Positions 45,401 through 57,306 of a stretch of DNA of 64,000 nt are shown piece by piece. How positions within the stretch are numbered: the first letter of the stretch is position 1; every line of letters starts with the position of its first letter. Source of the DNA: Volvox africanus (taxonomy: Eukaryota; Chlorophyta; Chlorophyceae; Chlamydomonadales; Volvocaceae). The DNA lies in the NCBI GenBank assembly GCA_030268105.1, contig BSDZ01000009.1, forward strand, positions 1,811,501 through 1,875,500, read 5' to 3'. The notes under the pieces are model-generated. The model saw nothing but the letters and a program-made list of their open reading frames with translations. It ran no database searches and was not told the origin of the DNA. The translations under genes were made by a program, and so were the position numbers.

Positions 45401-46324
45401 CTCTCGTTCGCGCGCGGGAGGAGTACGACAGAATGTTCCAAGCGTGTGCGGCGGAGGAAGGTAGGGTCGCGCGGCGTCTGACGTCATGCAGTAGGAGGAG
45501 GAGGAGGAGGAGGACGAGGAGGAGGAGGAGGACGAGGAGGAGGAGGAGGACGAGGAGGAGGACGAGGAGGAGGACGAGGAGGAGGAGAGGGGACTCGTGG
45601 GAATGGACTCCCGTGCAGAATTGGGGAAACAAACACACTGGCTTTCGTGAGGGCGCAGTGGATCTGACACACACACTGGCGCAGATGGGAGCCCAGGCAG
45701 AGACGGGGACTTGCGGGTGGAGAAGAGGGAGAGAGTCTTGTGGAGGGGGTCTGATGGCCAATGGCCAATGCGCCCAGCTCAATCTACCTCTCTGTCTGTC
45801 TGTCTGCCTTACCCTGTCTGTCTGCCTTACTCTGGCTGCTGCCGCGCGTTCCGTGATTTCGTTGCGCCTTCATCAGGGGTCTATATTTCTTTCGTCAATC
45901 ACCTCAACCTCCCCAATCACCTCAACCACCTTAGCCTCTCCAGTCTTCGTCATATTCCCACTTACACCACGACCTGCCTCGCCCTTGAACGACCTGAGTT
46001 CCAGCAGGCCTGGCTGTGGGTGCAGCCCAACAGACCTCTCTTACCTCAGACGTCACAGATCCCGACACTGGCAGTAATGATCGCCATCTGATGCAACGGG
46101 CAGTAGCGGGCGAGTATTACGGGGAAGCTGTTGGCAGCTCACAGGCCTCCGCCACCTGGAGCCTCCCCGGCATGTCCTCCTCCTCCACTCCGTCACGTCC
46201 CGCAGGCGCCCCGCTGCCCACGTCCAGGCATGATGGCAGCGGCAGCGGCAGCAGCAGCGGCTCACGGCCCTGGGGTGCGGGTCTTGCAGCAAAACGGCGG
46301 AGGTCCCCGGGGCCATCGTCCTAG
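39478..46324 (+). CDS. Large low-complexity protein with DUF3783-like segments
   Basis: Exons: 39478-about 40347, 40854-40937, 41238-41386, 41713-41839, 42110-44091, 44352-44743, 44978-45083, 45341-45460, 46005-46324 (stop TAG). All joins are in phase except into the fifth exon. There the phase-0 frame becomes the long frame only if one base of a G8 run (42185-42192) is skipped, so suspect an assembly indel, slippage or a missed splice site. The N-terminus is Arg/Ser/Ala-rich (plausibly a plastid transit peptide), then acidic. The only domain-like part is AVVLAGFRPEEHGLVRALL ... VLPVTESMLYGTVDEAV ... RTVLFAGLG-LSAQLTFLELL-ESSGFPAVCATAARC, which resembles DUF3783 from memory. The rest is Pro/Ala/Gln-rich and probably disordered, with a duplicated motif (VISELNDLLGLDD / VVSELDDLLGK), a Gln-rich helix (FVEHQARQRLQQQ), acidic runs and a basic end. 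An alternative start is 39454. Function unknown. Confidence 0.68.
45488..45592 (+). repeat. GGA/GAC purine-rich minisatellite
   Basis: Runs of AGG and GAGGACGAGG units in the intron after the exon 45341-45460 of the DUF3783-like gene. It produces Arg-rich, Ser-rich and Pro-rich spurious frames. Confidence 0.8.
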
Positions 46325-46435
46325 GATGCGCCATTAGCAACCTAGCAACGGCTTAAATAGCAATCATAATATGTTTGGTCTCTGTTTGTGTGCTTGTGTG
46401 TCTGTGAGTGGGGATCTTCAGGGTAGCTGGGAGGG

Positions 46436-46556
46436 GAAGGAAAGGGAAAGGGAAAGGGAAAGGGAAAGGGAAAGGGAAAGGGAAAGGGAAAGGGAAAGGG
46501 AAAGGGAAAGGGAAAGGGAAAGGGGAAGAGGAAGAGGAAGGGAAAGGGGAAGGGGA
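46436..46556 (+). repeat. (GGAAAG)n hexamer array in a 3' UTR
   Basis: About 14-15 near-perfect GGAAAG units, then AGGGGA-type purine variants, lie between the stop codon at 46324 and the TGTAA signal at 46591. The mRNA 3' UTR would therefore carry an uninterrupted purine tract of roughly 120 nt. Confidence 0.88.
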
Positions 46557-46590
46557 AGGCGGGCGACTCCATCCCGCGCGAATCACAGCA

Positions 46591-46595
46591 TGTAA
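46591..46595 (+). terminator. TGTAA polyadenylation signal
   Basis: TGTAA 267 bases after the stop of the DUF3783-like gene, just past the hexamer array. The gap 46596-47371 before the convergent pseudouridine synthase gene shows no gene. Confidence 0.55.
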
Positions 46596-47371
46596 GCAGC
46601 GAGGGGCAGTGTATGGATCTGTGTACGGCAGTGTGATTGTCCTACTCGGAGAGGGGTTTGGAGAGCCGTCTGTACAATATTCTGTGCCGCTGTCCCGAAA
46701 GAAGTAGCCTTTCTGGGAGCAAATGGAAGCGAAGTTTCGGAAGAAGCTTTGGTTAATCTGCTTTGGTGAACTTTGTATCATAAACACATAAAACAGTTCG
46801 CCAAGGAGTCTGAAAGGGTTCCTTTCAACTCGTCCGGAATCTCGCCGTCCCACTCGGCTCATGGCATATCACTGCCCCTCCACCATATTCCCACCATCAT
46901 TGAGGAAGTCATCCTCCGAACCGCTATGTCCCTAACCCCAACCCCAGACCCTATCTCTTTTAGCCTCCTTCACATCATGCGGCCTTCCCCGGGATATCGC
47001 ACACACACGCAACGCGATCACATGCACGCTGCTGCACATGTCATATAAGGCCCCAATAAGCCACGACAAGTACCCGCAGGAAACTAGGTACGAATGGGTA
47101 GGTGGGTACATAGGAACAATGCAGGTCGGTTCCCGTCAACTTCAGTTTTAGTTAGTTGGTGACATTCACTGAAGTTTGTAGTTACCGATCAGGTAACCAA
47201 CAACCACGATAAGGTAACCGTCGAGATCAGGTTGCGAAGTCCCCACGAGCGCGGCCACATCAGAAAAAACAGGCGCAGTACCACTGCGGGTGCTGACCCG
47301 GAGAAGACAGCGCCAACCAGCCATTCAGTTACTTACTAGTTAAGTCATGTAAGCAAGTCATGTAAACATTT

Positions 47372-50300
47372 TCAGCTACCCTCCCCCATCCGTCCCCGCC
47401 GTCTTCCTTCCCATTCTCCACTTGCACCTGCCGTACTACGCCGTGCCCACTCCTCTTCCATCTCCGCCAGCACTGATTCATCTACTTGCGGAAGCCCCAG
47501 CGCCGCCAGACACGCCGCCATGTCGTCATGTAGGGGCGCCGTCAGCCGTACAGATCGGCCAGTGAGAGGGTGGGTGAAGCGCAGTGCTGCTGCGTGAAGC
47601 GCCTGACGGTTGAGCCAAGGACCCTGTCAGCGGGAGATGAAAACCGAACAAGCCTGAATGACGTAATTAATTGATCTAAGCACACTATTTTAGTCTTTTA
47701 GTCGAGTTAGAGTTATACCATAACACGTTACAAGGAATAGTAAAAATTGCATTACAACGTGCAAACGAATGGTAATGTCGGGGGGACTTGGATTAAATCG
47801 AAATTACTTAGATTGAAAGATAAAACACACACGCCTCCCTGTCCTCTTCTGCCCTGTCGCATCCTGTGCTGCGCTGCCCTTGGCACGGACTTAAACGTCA
47901 GATACAGCTGCAATCCCCGTAACGACGTCCCGTACCGTAAGATACTGCATTATGTGAAGATTATTCGAATAAAATACATAGGCTTAATTCATATTTACAA
48001 TAATGGTACCTACCCCGCCTTCGCCCTCATCTTCACCCGCACCCTACCGTAACGCCGTATATGTCGTCTCCAACGATGGGGTGGCCCATGTGGTGCAGAT
48101 GAACTCGGATCTGATGCGTACGGCCCGTATGGGGGGCACATAAAACTAAGCTAGCACCAGCAGGATCCCGAGCAGTGCTCCCCCAGGACGACCGCTCCGC
48201 TGCTACTGCTGCTACTGCCGCCCCGCCGTTGCCGCTGCCACTGCTGCTACTGCCGCCGCCTCCGAGATGATCGGCTCCGGAGAATCTTGCGAATGTCCCC
48301 GGGACGCCTCTTTCGTGAAACAGTAGGCCGGGAGCGCCGCCGGCTGTGGGTCCCAGGTCGACGCGTGGATTAGTGGCGAGTACGGCAAAGCTCGTGGATG
48401 CCTCCTTGCCTGTCGGGGGAGATAGGTGGAGAAAAGAACCCATGTCATATATAAATAGTTAGATATAGGTATAGATATAGATATAGATATAGATATAGAT
48501 ATAGATATAGATATAGATATAGATATAGATATAGATATAGATATAGATAGATAATCGTCATATCGGAACTAACTATAACAATATATAAATGCAGCTCTAC
48601 GGTGACGCCGCCGCCGCCGCCGCTGCCACCAGATCTGATGCCAATTTTGTAAATTAGATTACTTGAAGGGATAGTTTCAGTCACAACTTTATGAGAAAGA
48701 AAGGAAAAGGGCAATGTCTGAGGAATCTCAAAAAAGAACAAACGCACTCTTCAGCCGCCTCACTTCATATCCTCTCCCCCCTACCTCCCCGCCCCATGCA
48801 CCCGCAGAAAGGCCTGACCTGAGTCCGCCACCAACCTAGCCACCGCATGATCTGGGTGCCGGTCGATGGGCGCATCCACGCGGAAGTGGAGACGGCTACT
48901 GCCACTGCTATTGCTACTGCCACTGCTACCCTCGTCGTTGCCAGTCCCGCCCCCCGGACAGCCCACCGTGGCCGCCAGATAAAGCTTGCTCAGCGTCCGT
49001 TCCCTGCAGATTCAAAATCCCATGTCTCACCAAATAGTTTAATTGCAAGGCTATTTAAATGTCAAAGCATAGTTATTATTTATGAAACAATATATTTAAA
49101 TATTAATTATAATAATCGGTTGGTATTACTGGACGTTGGGTTGTTATTCCCAGACGTTTACCACGATATGTAATGGCAGCAATGGCGTGAACCTTCCGCA
49201 AAACAGCACCGCGCGGAGGAGGGTATACGAGGAGCAGTCTCAAATAAAAGGGTGTTGAAAGCGGACGGGGCCCATAGACAGCCAGCCCTCACCGAAATTG
49301 GCGATGCATACCCGCCACCACCTCCTGCCGCTTCGCAAACAGCAAGAGGCCCGACGTGTTCATGTCCAGTCGATGCAGCACGTACGGCTCGAGTTGGTAC
49401 GGCGCCGCCGAACAATTCAGTGCAATATCGTCCAAGTCCGATGCTGTAGATGATGGTGATGATGATAATGATGACGACGACGTGGCAGCGGACGTCAACG
49501 TGAAGGGCTCCGGAACCGGCATCAGCTCCGGTACGGAGCTGTCGTACGGAGGAAGGCCACCAGGCGTCAGAAGTGTGACCTACCAACCGAAAATGTGAAG
49601 TACAACGCAAGGTGGGTCATCAAAAGATATTATTTTAAAAGTCGCCTTCCAAATTCTTACATCATGTAATATAATCAGTAATAATGATAAGTAATAATGT
49701 GCTCTATTTCGTACAATCCTGGACGGGAATGCCAGTCTGTGTAAGTGTTATACGTGTTAAGGGTTGGGTTTTAACCGGTTATGTTACGTTACATGAAATC
49801 ATACTGAGTTATGCCGTACGGGATCGGATTCCAGCTGTCCAGGAAAGCATGTAAATCCCCCCAAACCCTGCCTCTTCCTCTTCCCCATACCGCCTCTTAC
49901 TTGAGAGCCATCACCGCCGTACTTCGGCGCCCGGCCGCGGTTCAGGTACGCAATGATCTGATTGACGACCGAACCACCTAACTGAATAGGATCGGGGGTT
50001 TGGGAGTGGGGCGCCGAAACACAGCGCGGTCATCACCATCACCATCACATCACGACATAACGCGTTTTTAAGATGATGAAAATCGACAAAACATAGAACA
50101 CACATTGACAGACAGACAGACAGAACCACACAAGACCTGACATGACATGTGCACCAAGGGCACGAACTAGGTATATGTACGACAAAACAGTTGCATACGG
50201 CGCTGTACGGACGCTCTACGGCGCTGTACGGACCCGTGTACCGGTGGATGGGCGCCGTGTGCAACCCCACCGGCTTGTTGACCGCCAGGAAGTGCTCGTC

Positions 50301-52732
50301 CTCAAACACGACGTCCAGGGGGGGCCCCGAGGAGTCGGAGGCCAGGGGCACCGCCGCCATGGCTCGTTGGAGCACCGCCGCGGCTCTATCAGGACGGGGA
50401 GTCGTACGAGCACAATGGTAAACGACATGGCTCGACCCCTTTTCACAAGGCCCACGTGAACAGCGAGCGAGTGAACGGAGTCCCGCGCGTTGCTGTGTAC
50501 GTCTTTCTAATCTTCCCAAAGTGTATAACCAACCCATGGGTCGGGTCCTAGTGACCTCGAACATCCCCCCCGACGAACATCCCTTTTCGATCCCCCCTTT
50601 CCCCCTCCTCCGCCCCCTCCCCCTCCTCCGCTACTGTTGAAATCGTCCTTGTGCTCCCCCTCCCGGTACCCCAGTTTGTACGTGAAGCTTAACATGTTTG
50701 CAAATGGACGCACATATACGTATACGTACGTACATATATACATACATACATACATACATACATACATACATACGTACATACATACATACATACGTACATA
50801 CGTACATACGTACATACGTACATACGTACATACGTACATACATACATACATACATACATACATACATACATACATACATACATACATACATACATACATA
50901 CATACATACATACATACATACATACATACATACATACATACATACATACATACATACATACATACAATGATATTGAGGCCGACGTTGATCCGGCAGATTT
51001 TCGGAGCAGTCAACATCCCTTGGGGTGAACGGATGAGGGTGCCCCGAAATACACCGTGGGAAGGTAGGGACTACTGCCAGGTGGTAGAGGCCACGAGGTG
51101 ACGACAAAACACCTATTCCCCTTCGCTCCCCTCCCTGCAAACCCTCACACATACATGCATACAAACAGACAAACACAATTATACATGATTCACATAGACG
51201 TGCCTGGTGAGCGGCAGCCCCAGCTTCTGAGCCGCCTGTTCCACTTGCAGTCGCTCCGGCAGCCCCGTCACTGGGTCCACGGGCCCCGACCTGCAAATCA
51301 ATGTCGCCGACCCATGGGTCAGTGCGTGCGTTTCTAAGCCGATTATATATGGGCCTCTGGCCCTACAGACAGCGCCATGCGCTTTATTAACCCCTCACGG
51401 CCGGCTAGGTTCGCGTTCAGACAATTGAATCCACGACCACTAACTGCAAACACATACACACACACACACCATTTGTCCCCTCTCCTCGACGTCTCCCCGC
51501 CTCCCCGCACCTCCCCGAATCCACCTCACCAAAACACACACGCCAGCACTCGTCGCCGCAGATCCTGTTCCCGGGACCCCGCCCCCCGCAGCAATGCCAC
51601 CACCGTGTCGTGCTGGGGCGACGGGAAGCCCCTTGCAAGCGACTCCAACTACGAGAAGGGATGATGATGAAGTGACGAACTATAGAAGTAAGAAGTATAC
51701 GTACGTTATCGATGGTATTAAACAGTACTAATGATATCATCGTCGTACATTATGTTCCTAGTGTCGTACCTGCGTCCACGCCGCGGCGTCTGGAGCCATG
51801 AGATCAGGGCAGCATCGAGCCATGTGACGGGAGATATTTACAGGCGTGCCGGCGGAGATGGAGCAGGCGGGGCAATTGTACGACAAGCGTGTTGCACGGC
51901 GGGATCGCGACGCGGCAATCCGATTCGCAATCTCGTCCACATCGGGTCGTGTATCGTGTGGTGTCGGCGAGTTTCGCTTCGACGTCGACGCCCCCGTGTC
52001 AATGCGAGTTGATGACGCATCCTGCAACGACGCATTGCATGATGCGGCATCACTAAACCCTGCTACTGTGCTACTGCTGCTGGTACTGTTGTTGTTGTTG
52101 TTGCTGTTGCTGGCGGCACCGTCAAAGATACTGCCGGCGGCGGCGGCGGCGCGCACGAGCAACCTCGGAAGGGAGGCCCTGCGCCTTCGGCTCCGGCTTC
52201 GGCTGCCAATGCCACTGGTACGGCAGCTGTGCTGGCGGGTGCTAAGGTAACCATACGGAGTGGGTACTGCTAACGAAACGGAGTGGGTAGATTGGAGGGT
52301 CTTCGCTTCAGATAGTCTTCCGCGAGTTCCCGCCGCCGCTACCGATTCCGCTTCCTTGTGCACCACTGCCCTTGTGGCCTCGGCCACGGCTGTGGTGCGA
52401 GTGCCGCGCAGCTTGGTACTGCTGACACCGGTCGTATATCTAGCCCTAGCAATTGAGGCATAAGTATGGCATATAGATAATGTCTTTGTAAGAGCTCGTG
52501 CTGAGGTACGGCATTTCCTTGTAACGGACGACGTAAAAATTGGGATTCTCGGATCGCCGTACGGCCATGTGGTTAGATGTACGTCCGTCCTCGGCAACGC
52601 AGACGGGAAGAAATAAAGGATGTGATAAGAGCCGGCCCGTGCGGGCTGAGGAATCCATTGGGCACATCTCACGGTTGGGGGTGCGAGCGGCTGATGGAGA
52701 TAAGGGAACGGCCCCCCATCGCACCTGAGCAT
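47372..52732 (-). CDS. RluA-family RNA pseudouridine synthase with zinc-finger-like N-terminus
   Basis: Isomerises uridine to pseudouridine in RNA. Phase-checked exons of the catalytic part: (about 50400)-50234, 49977-49901, 49579-49293, 49003-48819, 48409-48048, 47623-47372 (stop TGA). Motifs: [18 protein letters not shown], the catalytic block [15 protein letters not shown] (Asp nucleophile), [31 protein letters not shown] with GDDIYG, and [17 protein letters not shown]. Upstream exons 52732-51770, 51648-51530 and 51290-51200 join in phase. They encode an Arg/Ser/Asn-rich leader, a CPAC..H..CC finger-like motif ([21 protein letters not shown]) and a helical [20 protein letters not shown] / [18 protein letters not shown] segment. 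The link between 51200 and the exon near 50400 could not be phased, so the upstream part might be a separate gene or an exon may be missing. Organelle targeting is plausible. About 830 residues if joined. No S4 domain seen. Confidence 0.83.
48457..48552 (-). repeat. (ATAGAT)n hexamer array
   Basis: About 15 copies of ATAGAT in the intron between pseudouridine synthase exons 49003-48819 and 48409-48048. It gives a Tyr-Leu repeat in one antisense frame that is not coding. Confidence 0.88.
50720..50964. repeat. (CATA)n microsatellite with CGTA islands
   Basis: Roughly 60 CATA tetramers. Between about 50770 and 50835 CATA alternates with CGTA. It lies between the N-terminal and catalytic exons of the pseudouridine synthase gene and abuts the short element fragment at 50966. 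Long Tyr/Ile/His frames on both strands are spurious. Confidence 0.92.
50966..51110 (+). mobile_element. Diverged fragment of the short interspersed element
   Basis: The order of blocks (CCGGCAGATTTTCGGAG, GGATGAGGGTGCCC, GGAAGGTAGGGACT, GGCCACG) follows the right half of the copy at 30813-31095 with substitutions. It starts exactly where the CATA microsatellite ends. Confidence 0.5.
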
Positions 52733-53353
52733 TCCTTTCTTTCAAATAGTATAACCTGGTGACCAGGTCCTATTTCATTGCACTAATGGCAGGACAGTGT
52801 GAGTACCGTCAAGAAGGATGCAAGCCTCGGAGACGGAGAGATGTGAACGAATTTTCGCAATGTTTCAGCAAACCTCAGTTTTTAATTAAAATTTATTCCA
52901 GTCAAAATTATAAGATATAGTGGCTTTTGTTTTGCATAATCTGTAATATCTCGAAAGTTATGGGCCCAAGTTGTACAGCCGCCGTTGCTTGGGAGCTAGA
53001 CAACCGCTTCACTTTGCTGGAAAGAGTTGTAGACCGATGCCATTTTGCAACGAGGAAGACCCTGCCAAGGTCACATGGGCTTTGGCCAAACCCAGATACA
53101 TAGGATCCGTTCTTGGAAGGTTGGATCCAAAGGCCGTTGTAGTCTGTTAGTAAAGCGCTGACAGCATACTAATTAGCTGCTTCGCAGCGTGAGTGCATTT
53201 CAATAACTATTTAATGATCTGGATCTTTTATATTTTATTGTTCTTCGGTTGGTTAGCATTGCCTTGTTGGTATTGAGAGACGGTTATCCGCCCCGACAGG
53301 ACTAAGTCCGTCTGTCCCCGTCCCATTCCGCACAGACCGCAGCCCTGACAGCC
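52733..53353. promoter_or_regulatory. Divergent intergenic region
   Basis: 621 bases between the presumed start of the pseudouridine synthase gene (minus strand) and that of the first GDSL gene (plus strand). It contains an AT-rich stretch at 52850-52940 and no recognised promoter element or gene. Confidence 0.35.
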
Positions 53354-55575
53354 ATGCTGCAATCGCCGAATCTCAAAATTTCTGCAATAATAATAATCAT
53401 TGTCATCAGTCATTTTCAAATATTTGGACATGTCCTGTGTAACCCCGGACGCCAGTCCGACAGCGCCGCGATGGCAAGGGGCCCGACGACCAACGGCGCA
53501 TTTCCAGCCATCATCATTTTCGGCGACTCTCTCAGTGACACAGGTAAGCCCCCCTCTCATCCGTTTCGCGCTTCCTCCTGCCGATGGTATCTGGAATGAC
53601 CTACTGCCCCGGCGTACGATATGGGATGATGTGGGTCCGCGCAGGGTCCGCTGATCATCTCATAATTTAGCTTCTTCTTTTATCTATTTAAATATTCATA
53701 AACTTTCATTCATAGATAGAGAAAGATATGGTCATACCATCAATTACTTATCAGTAAATGGCAAAGAGTTAATTACTTTCTTTTGGCCAAGAGGGTTATA
53801 TGATTGTACTGATCAATTTCACAAACCGTCTGAAGATGCCGCCCATGGCCCATCCCGGCTCTCCCGTAAAATTACAGCTAGAACCTTCATATAATTTGGC
53901 GCTGGAGAGTCGTCATCGTTCCGTGATTCCACTATTACCTTTATAGTGCTAATTTCGATTCAAGTCTCATTATCATCGGATTTTCATTTGTGTGATGCCG
54001 TGCGTCTTTTTGGAACCGAAGGAAGCGTCGCCAACGAAACCAACTGCCTCGTACCAACTCCCAGCATTTACTGGCGCGGTCGTTTCTCTAACGGCCCCGT
54101 CTGGGTCGACCACCTCGTGCGCATTGTAGCCGCCCACAACCGCACGGCCTCCAGCAACATGGTCCTTGTTCAAAATTATGCCCACGGCGGCGCTACCGCC
54201 TGTAGTGGCATCTCCCGTACTGTACCTGATCTGTCAGAGCAGATCTCGTCGTACCTTAGTTCCGCTCCCAGCGCCACCGCCGACGACGGCACTGACAACG
54301 TCACCTCCAATGTGCCGTTCCCCGCCGCCTTCACCGCTGACGGCGGCAGCTGCATGCCGCTACATCCGATGCCGCGGTCGGTGGCCGTCAATGCCAGCTG
54401 CAGGGATTCCGGAACCATGGGTCGTTTGTTCATCGTTTTCATTGGACACAACGACGTTCTTCATCTGAAGCCGCAAGAGATGTCCGACCCACGGGTCTTG
54501 CAGCAGAGCCTGGCGAACGTGACGAATTGTACAATAGCTGCCCTGGAGAAACTCATGGCGGCGCTTGCACCGCCACCGGCTGCTTCTGATGGCGGCATCG
54601 AAAATTGCAGTGGCGGCGGCCGCTGCCGCGATCGCATCGTGGTATGGAGCCTGGCGCCCATAGACACGGCCCCACTGGTTCCGGAGCAATCGAAGCCTAT
54701 CCTAAAGGCGGCTCTGGAAGCCCATAATGCAGCGATGGAATCCAGCTTGACGCCACTGCGGCGGCTCTACCCAAAAGGCCCAACCCTGGAGGTGTACGAC
54801 GCCTACGGCACCGCCGCCGACGAGTTGGAAGCGACAAAGAAGCAGCTCAACACAACTGGGCCTTGCGTGCGCTTTCACAACTCCCTCAGGATGGTGCGTT
54901 GGTTGTTTAGTTTTCGGTTAAAGGGTTGTAGGGCAACATTTTGTTTTGGACCTGTACAATATCTTCTTGTAAGTATTGTCGTACGACACATCAAAAGTTC
55001 TATCGTGCAGTTGAACGGTATGCGGATGTGTACTGCACAATCGGAGAGCTTGCGGCCTATAAGGCCCAGCGGTTCCATCCCGTCATGCGGGTTGTTGCGA
55101 GTGGGCTTCAGGTTTAGGGTGCTAGTTTATGTGGAACGCGCGCGTGTGTGTATGTGTGTGTGTATGTGTGTGTATGTGTATGTGTGTGTATGTGAGAGAG
55201 AGAGAAAGGCTGGGAGCATTGCACCGCATGGTTCTGCGATGCTCCTGCCTGAGCCCACCCTTACCATGAAAAATGACAATGTCGTACCGTACATGAAATA
55301 CCGTACATATAATACTCCTCTGAAATTTTATATCCTCCGCTCTTCTGGCCCTTTTTCTGTTGTTGCCGTTGCGTCCTCCTTGCCCTGCCCTTGTCCAGCA
55401 GAAGCCAGGGCGCTCTATCCTGGAGCAGCAGACCGAGTTGGCGACCGGGGTCGTGGGGGCCGACAAGTGCGATGACCCAGATCACTACGCGTCGTACGAC
55501 GGTGTTCATCCCTCCAGCGTCTCCCACCTGCGTGCCTTTGCCCACCCTTTCGCCGTATACCTTGGCTGGGCGTAG
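53354..55575 (+). CDS. GDSL-type (SGNH) lipase/esterase, secreted
   Basis: Hydrolase of the GDSL esterase/lipase family, substrate unknown. Three in-phase exons: 53354-53543, 54022-54893, 55399-55575 (stop TAG), giving 412 residues. A hydrophobic N-terminal stretch (AIIIIIVISHFQIFGHVLC) looks like a signal peptide. Block I is IIIFGDSLSDTG with nucleophile Ser at about residue 59. Block II is NYAHGGATA (oxyanion Gly), block III VFIGHNDV (oxyanion Asn), and block V YDGVHPSSVSH with Asp at about 388 and His at about 391. All four SGNH residues plus the catalytic Asp are present, so it should be active. Several N-glycosylation sequons are visible. Intron positions match the paralogue at 57270-59746 exactly (phase 1 after the GDSL block, phase 0 before the last exon). 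The acceptor at 54021 is weak but restores the frame. Confidence 0.9.
55141..55206 (+). repeat. GT then GA microsatellite in an intron
   Basis: (GT)n with TATGT interruptions followed by (GA)n, inside the last intron of the first GDSL gene. Confidence 0.75.
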
Positions 55576-57269
55576 CCCGCTGTACAGTTTTTACGTAATG
55601 CACGGCACATCCGTTGTACGAATGCCGTTCATAATATGACAGGATTGTGGGTTCACCAACGTACAAAAAATGGAATTCGAGAAGGTGACTGGAAAGACGA
55701 ACCGAAGCACGCGGATGGCGGTGATGGGTGTGTTTTGGAGCTTGTTCCCGATGAGGAGTCAACCCAAAAGGCACGCCTGCCTGGTTGCTTGGGTTTAGGA
55801 TTTGACAAACGTGTGTGCATGTGTTTTGCCGTTCACATCTGTATTTGCCTACCTATTTTGGAAGGGTTGGAAAGAGATAGAGCGGGATGGCCAACTGAAG
55901 TACCGAAAAGTGCGCGCGTCGCCACCGCTGAAATGCATGTGTACAAATGAGGTAGAAGTGCATTCGGGCGGAAAGCGTGTAGTAAAATATTTCAACAATT
56001 AACAAAATATCTCTACATTACTGGACATAATGTCGTACCTCTTGCGGCTGAGCACTAGGGTGCACGTTTGTGGCGGATTGTTGCCGTACGCACGATTATA
56101 CCTTTCGTACTTTGTACTAAAAAAGGATGTACATATATCTTTGTGTGCGTGTTTCATAGTGCGGCACGAAGACATTTTAACGGACCAAGTCCTTTTCAAA
56201 TTATTACGTATGCATTAATTACAGCATAATTCTAGATCCTGGATGCCGAATCTTTTGATAGGTACATGCATTAAGCCTGTCGTTTAATTTGTCTATATAC
56301 GGCAATAGGGTCACATCTACTTGATTCCGCTATCCTATCTATTTTCTTTTTGTTAGCAAACTCGGATGCTTCCCTAGCCTTTCCTGGCACCAGAATCGCA
56401 CGGCACTCGAACGGCTCAAGTGGAAATCCCAGCCTAAATGATACAGCCTGAGCAGAATGCTGGAGTTGCGCTCCAATCGAGCCACAGCCGGGGAAGACAA
56501 CCAGGTGATCGCAGAAACCTCCAGGCTACACATACATGTATGTTTATATATATGTAGGTAGGTAGGTAGGTAGGTATGGTATAAACACCTACATACGTAT
56601 ATATATATATTAAATTGTATATCAAATCATATGTGTTAGTTATGGGCCTAGCTTCTTATGGCCGTACGTACGTATTTCACGGGGGGTGGGGAAATCTTCA
56701 AATCTCATCCAGGTGAACGTGTGGATACGATACGCTTTTCGTCGCCTACTTGTATGTATTATGGCCGCTGGTGGGGCCGGCGGCCGGCCGCGTGGGACGG
56801 CGCTCCCTTGCTTGGATTCGTCCAAGAAGGCATGCACGTTGGACGTCGTGGGAGAAGGCAGGTGTCCATCGATCCACCAGTTTATTGATAAAATCCGCCG
56901 ACATGAAGATGACTAACTCCGGCACATGAATGAAGAGATACTCAGCAACTGGACAAAAACTGTACAGATTTTTACCACAACTGCATTTTTTAAACGATTA
57001 CACTTTTTTTCAGGCAGGGGAGCTGAGTCCTGAGTTAAACAGTGTCGGTGTGGCGCATTCGTTGTTTCGCCATATATAGCCTGCCCGCGACAGATAGACA
57101 GTTAGATAGATGTAAAGACAGCGAACTTTATAGCGCCAGAAAGCTGTTGCTGTAAGCAATCTAACTAGCGGCCACCAGTATTAACCCTTCTTTTAGGAGA
57201 GGGAAGCCCCCCCAACTATAATAACGGCTCCAACCACTATTCACACGCCTGATTCGTTTCCTACAAGAC
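55576..57269. other. Intergenic region between the GDSL paralogues
   Basis: No gene recognised. It contains a (GTAG)n run at about 56550-56575 and AT-rich stretches (56595-56630, 56940-57010). The promoter and 5' UTR of the second GDSL gene should lie in the right part. Confidence 0.4.
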
Positions 57270-57275
57270 ATGGCA

Positions 57276-57306
<31 letters not shown>

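Noticed and set aside
46353..46862. PFPFPF repeat ORF on the minus strand
   Set aside because: Reverse strand of the (GGAAAG)n array in a 3' UTR.
50507..51296. MYVC- and YIHT-repeat ORFs
   Set aside because: Translation of the (CATA)n microsatellite in all frames.
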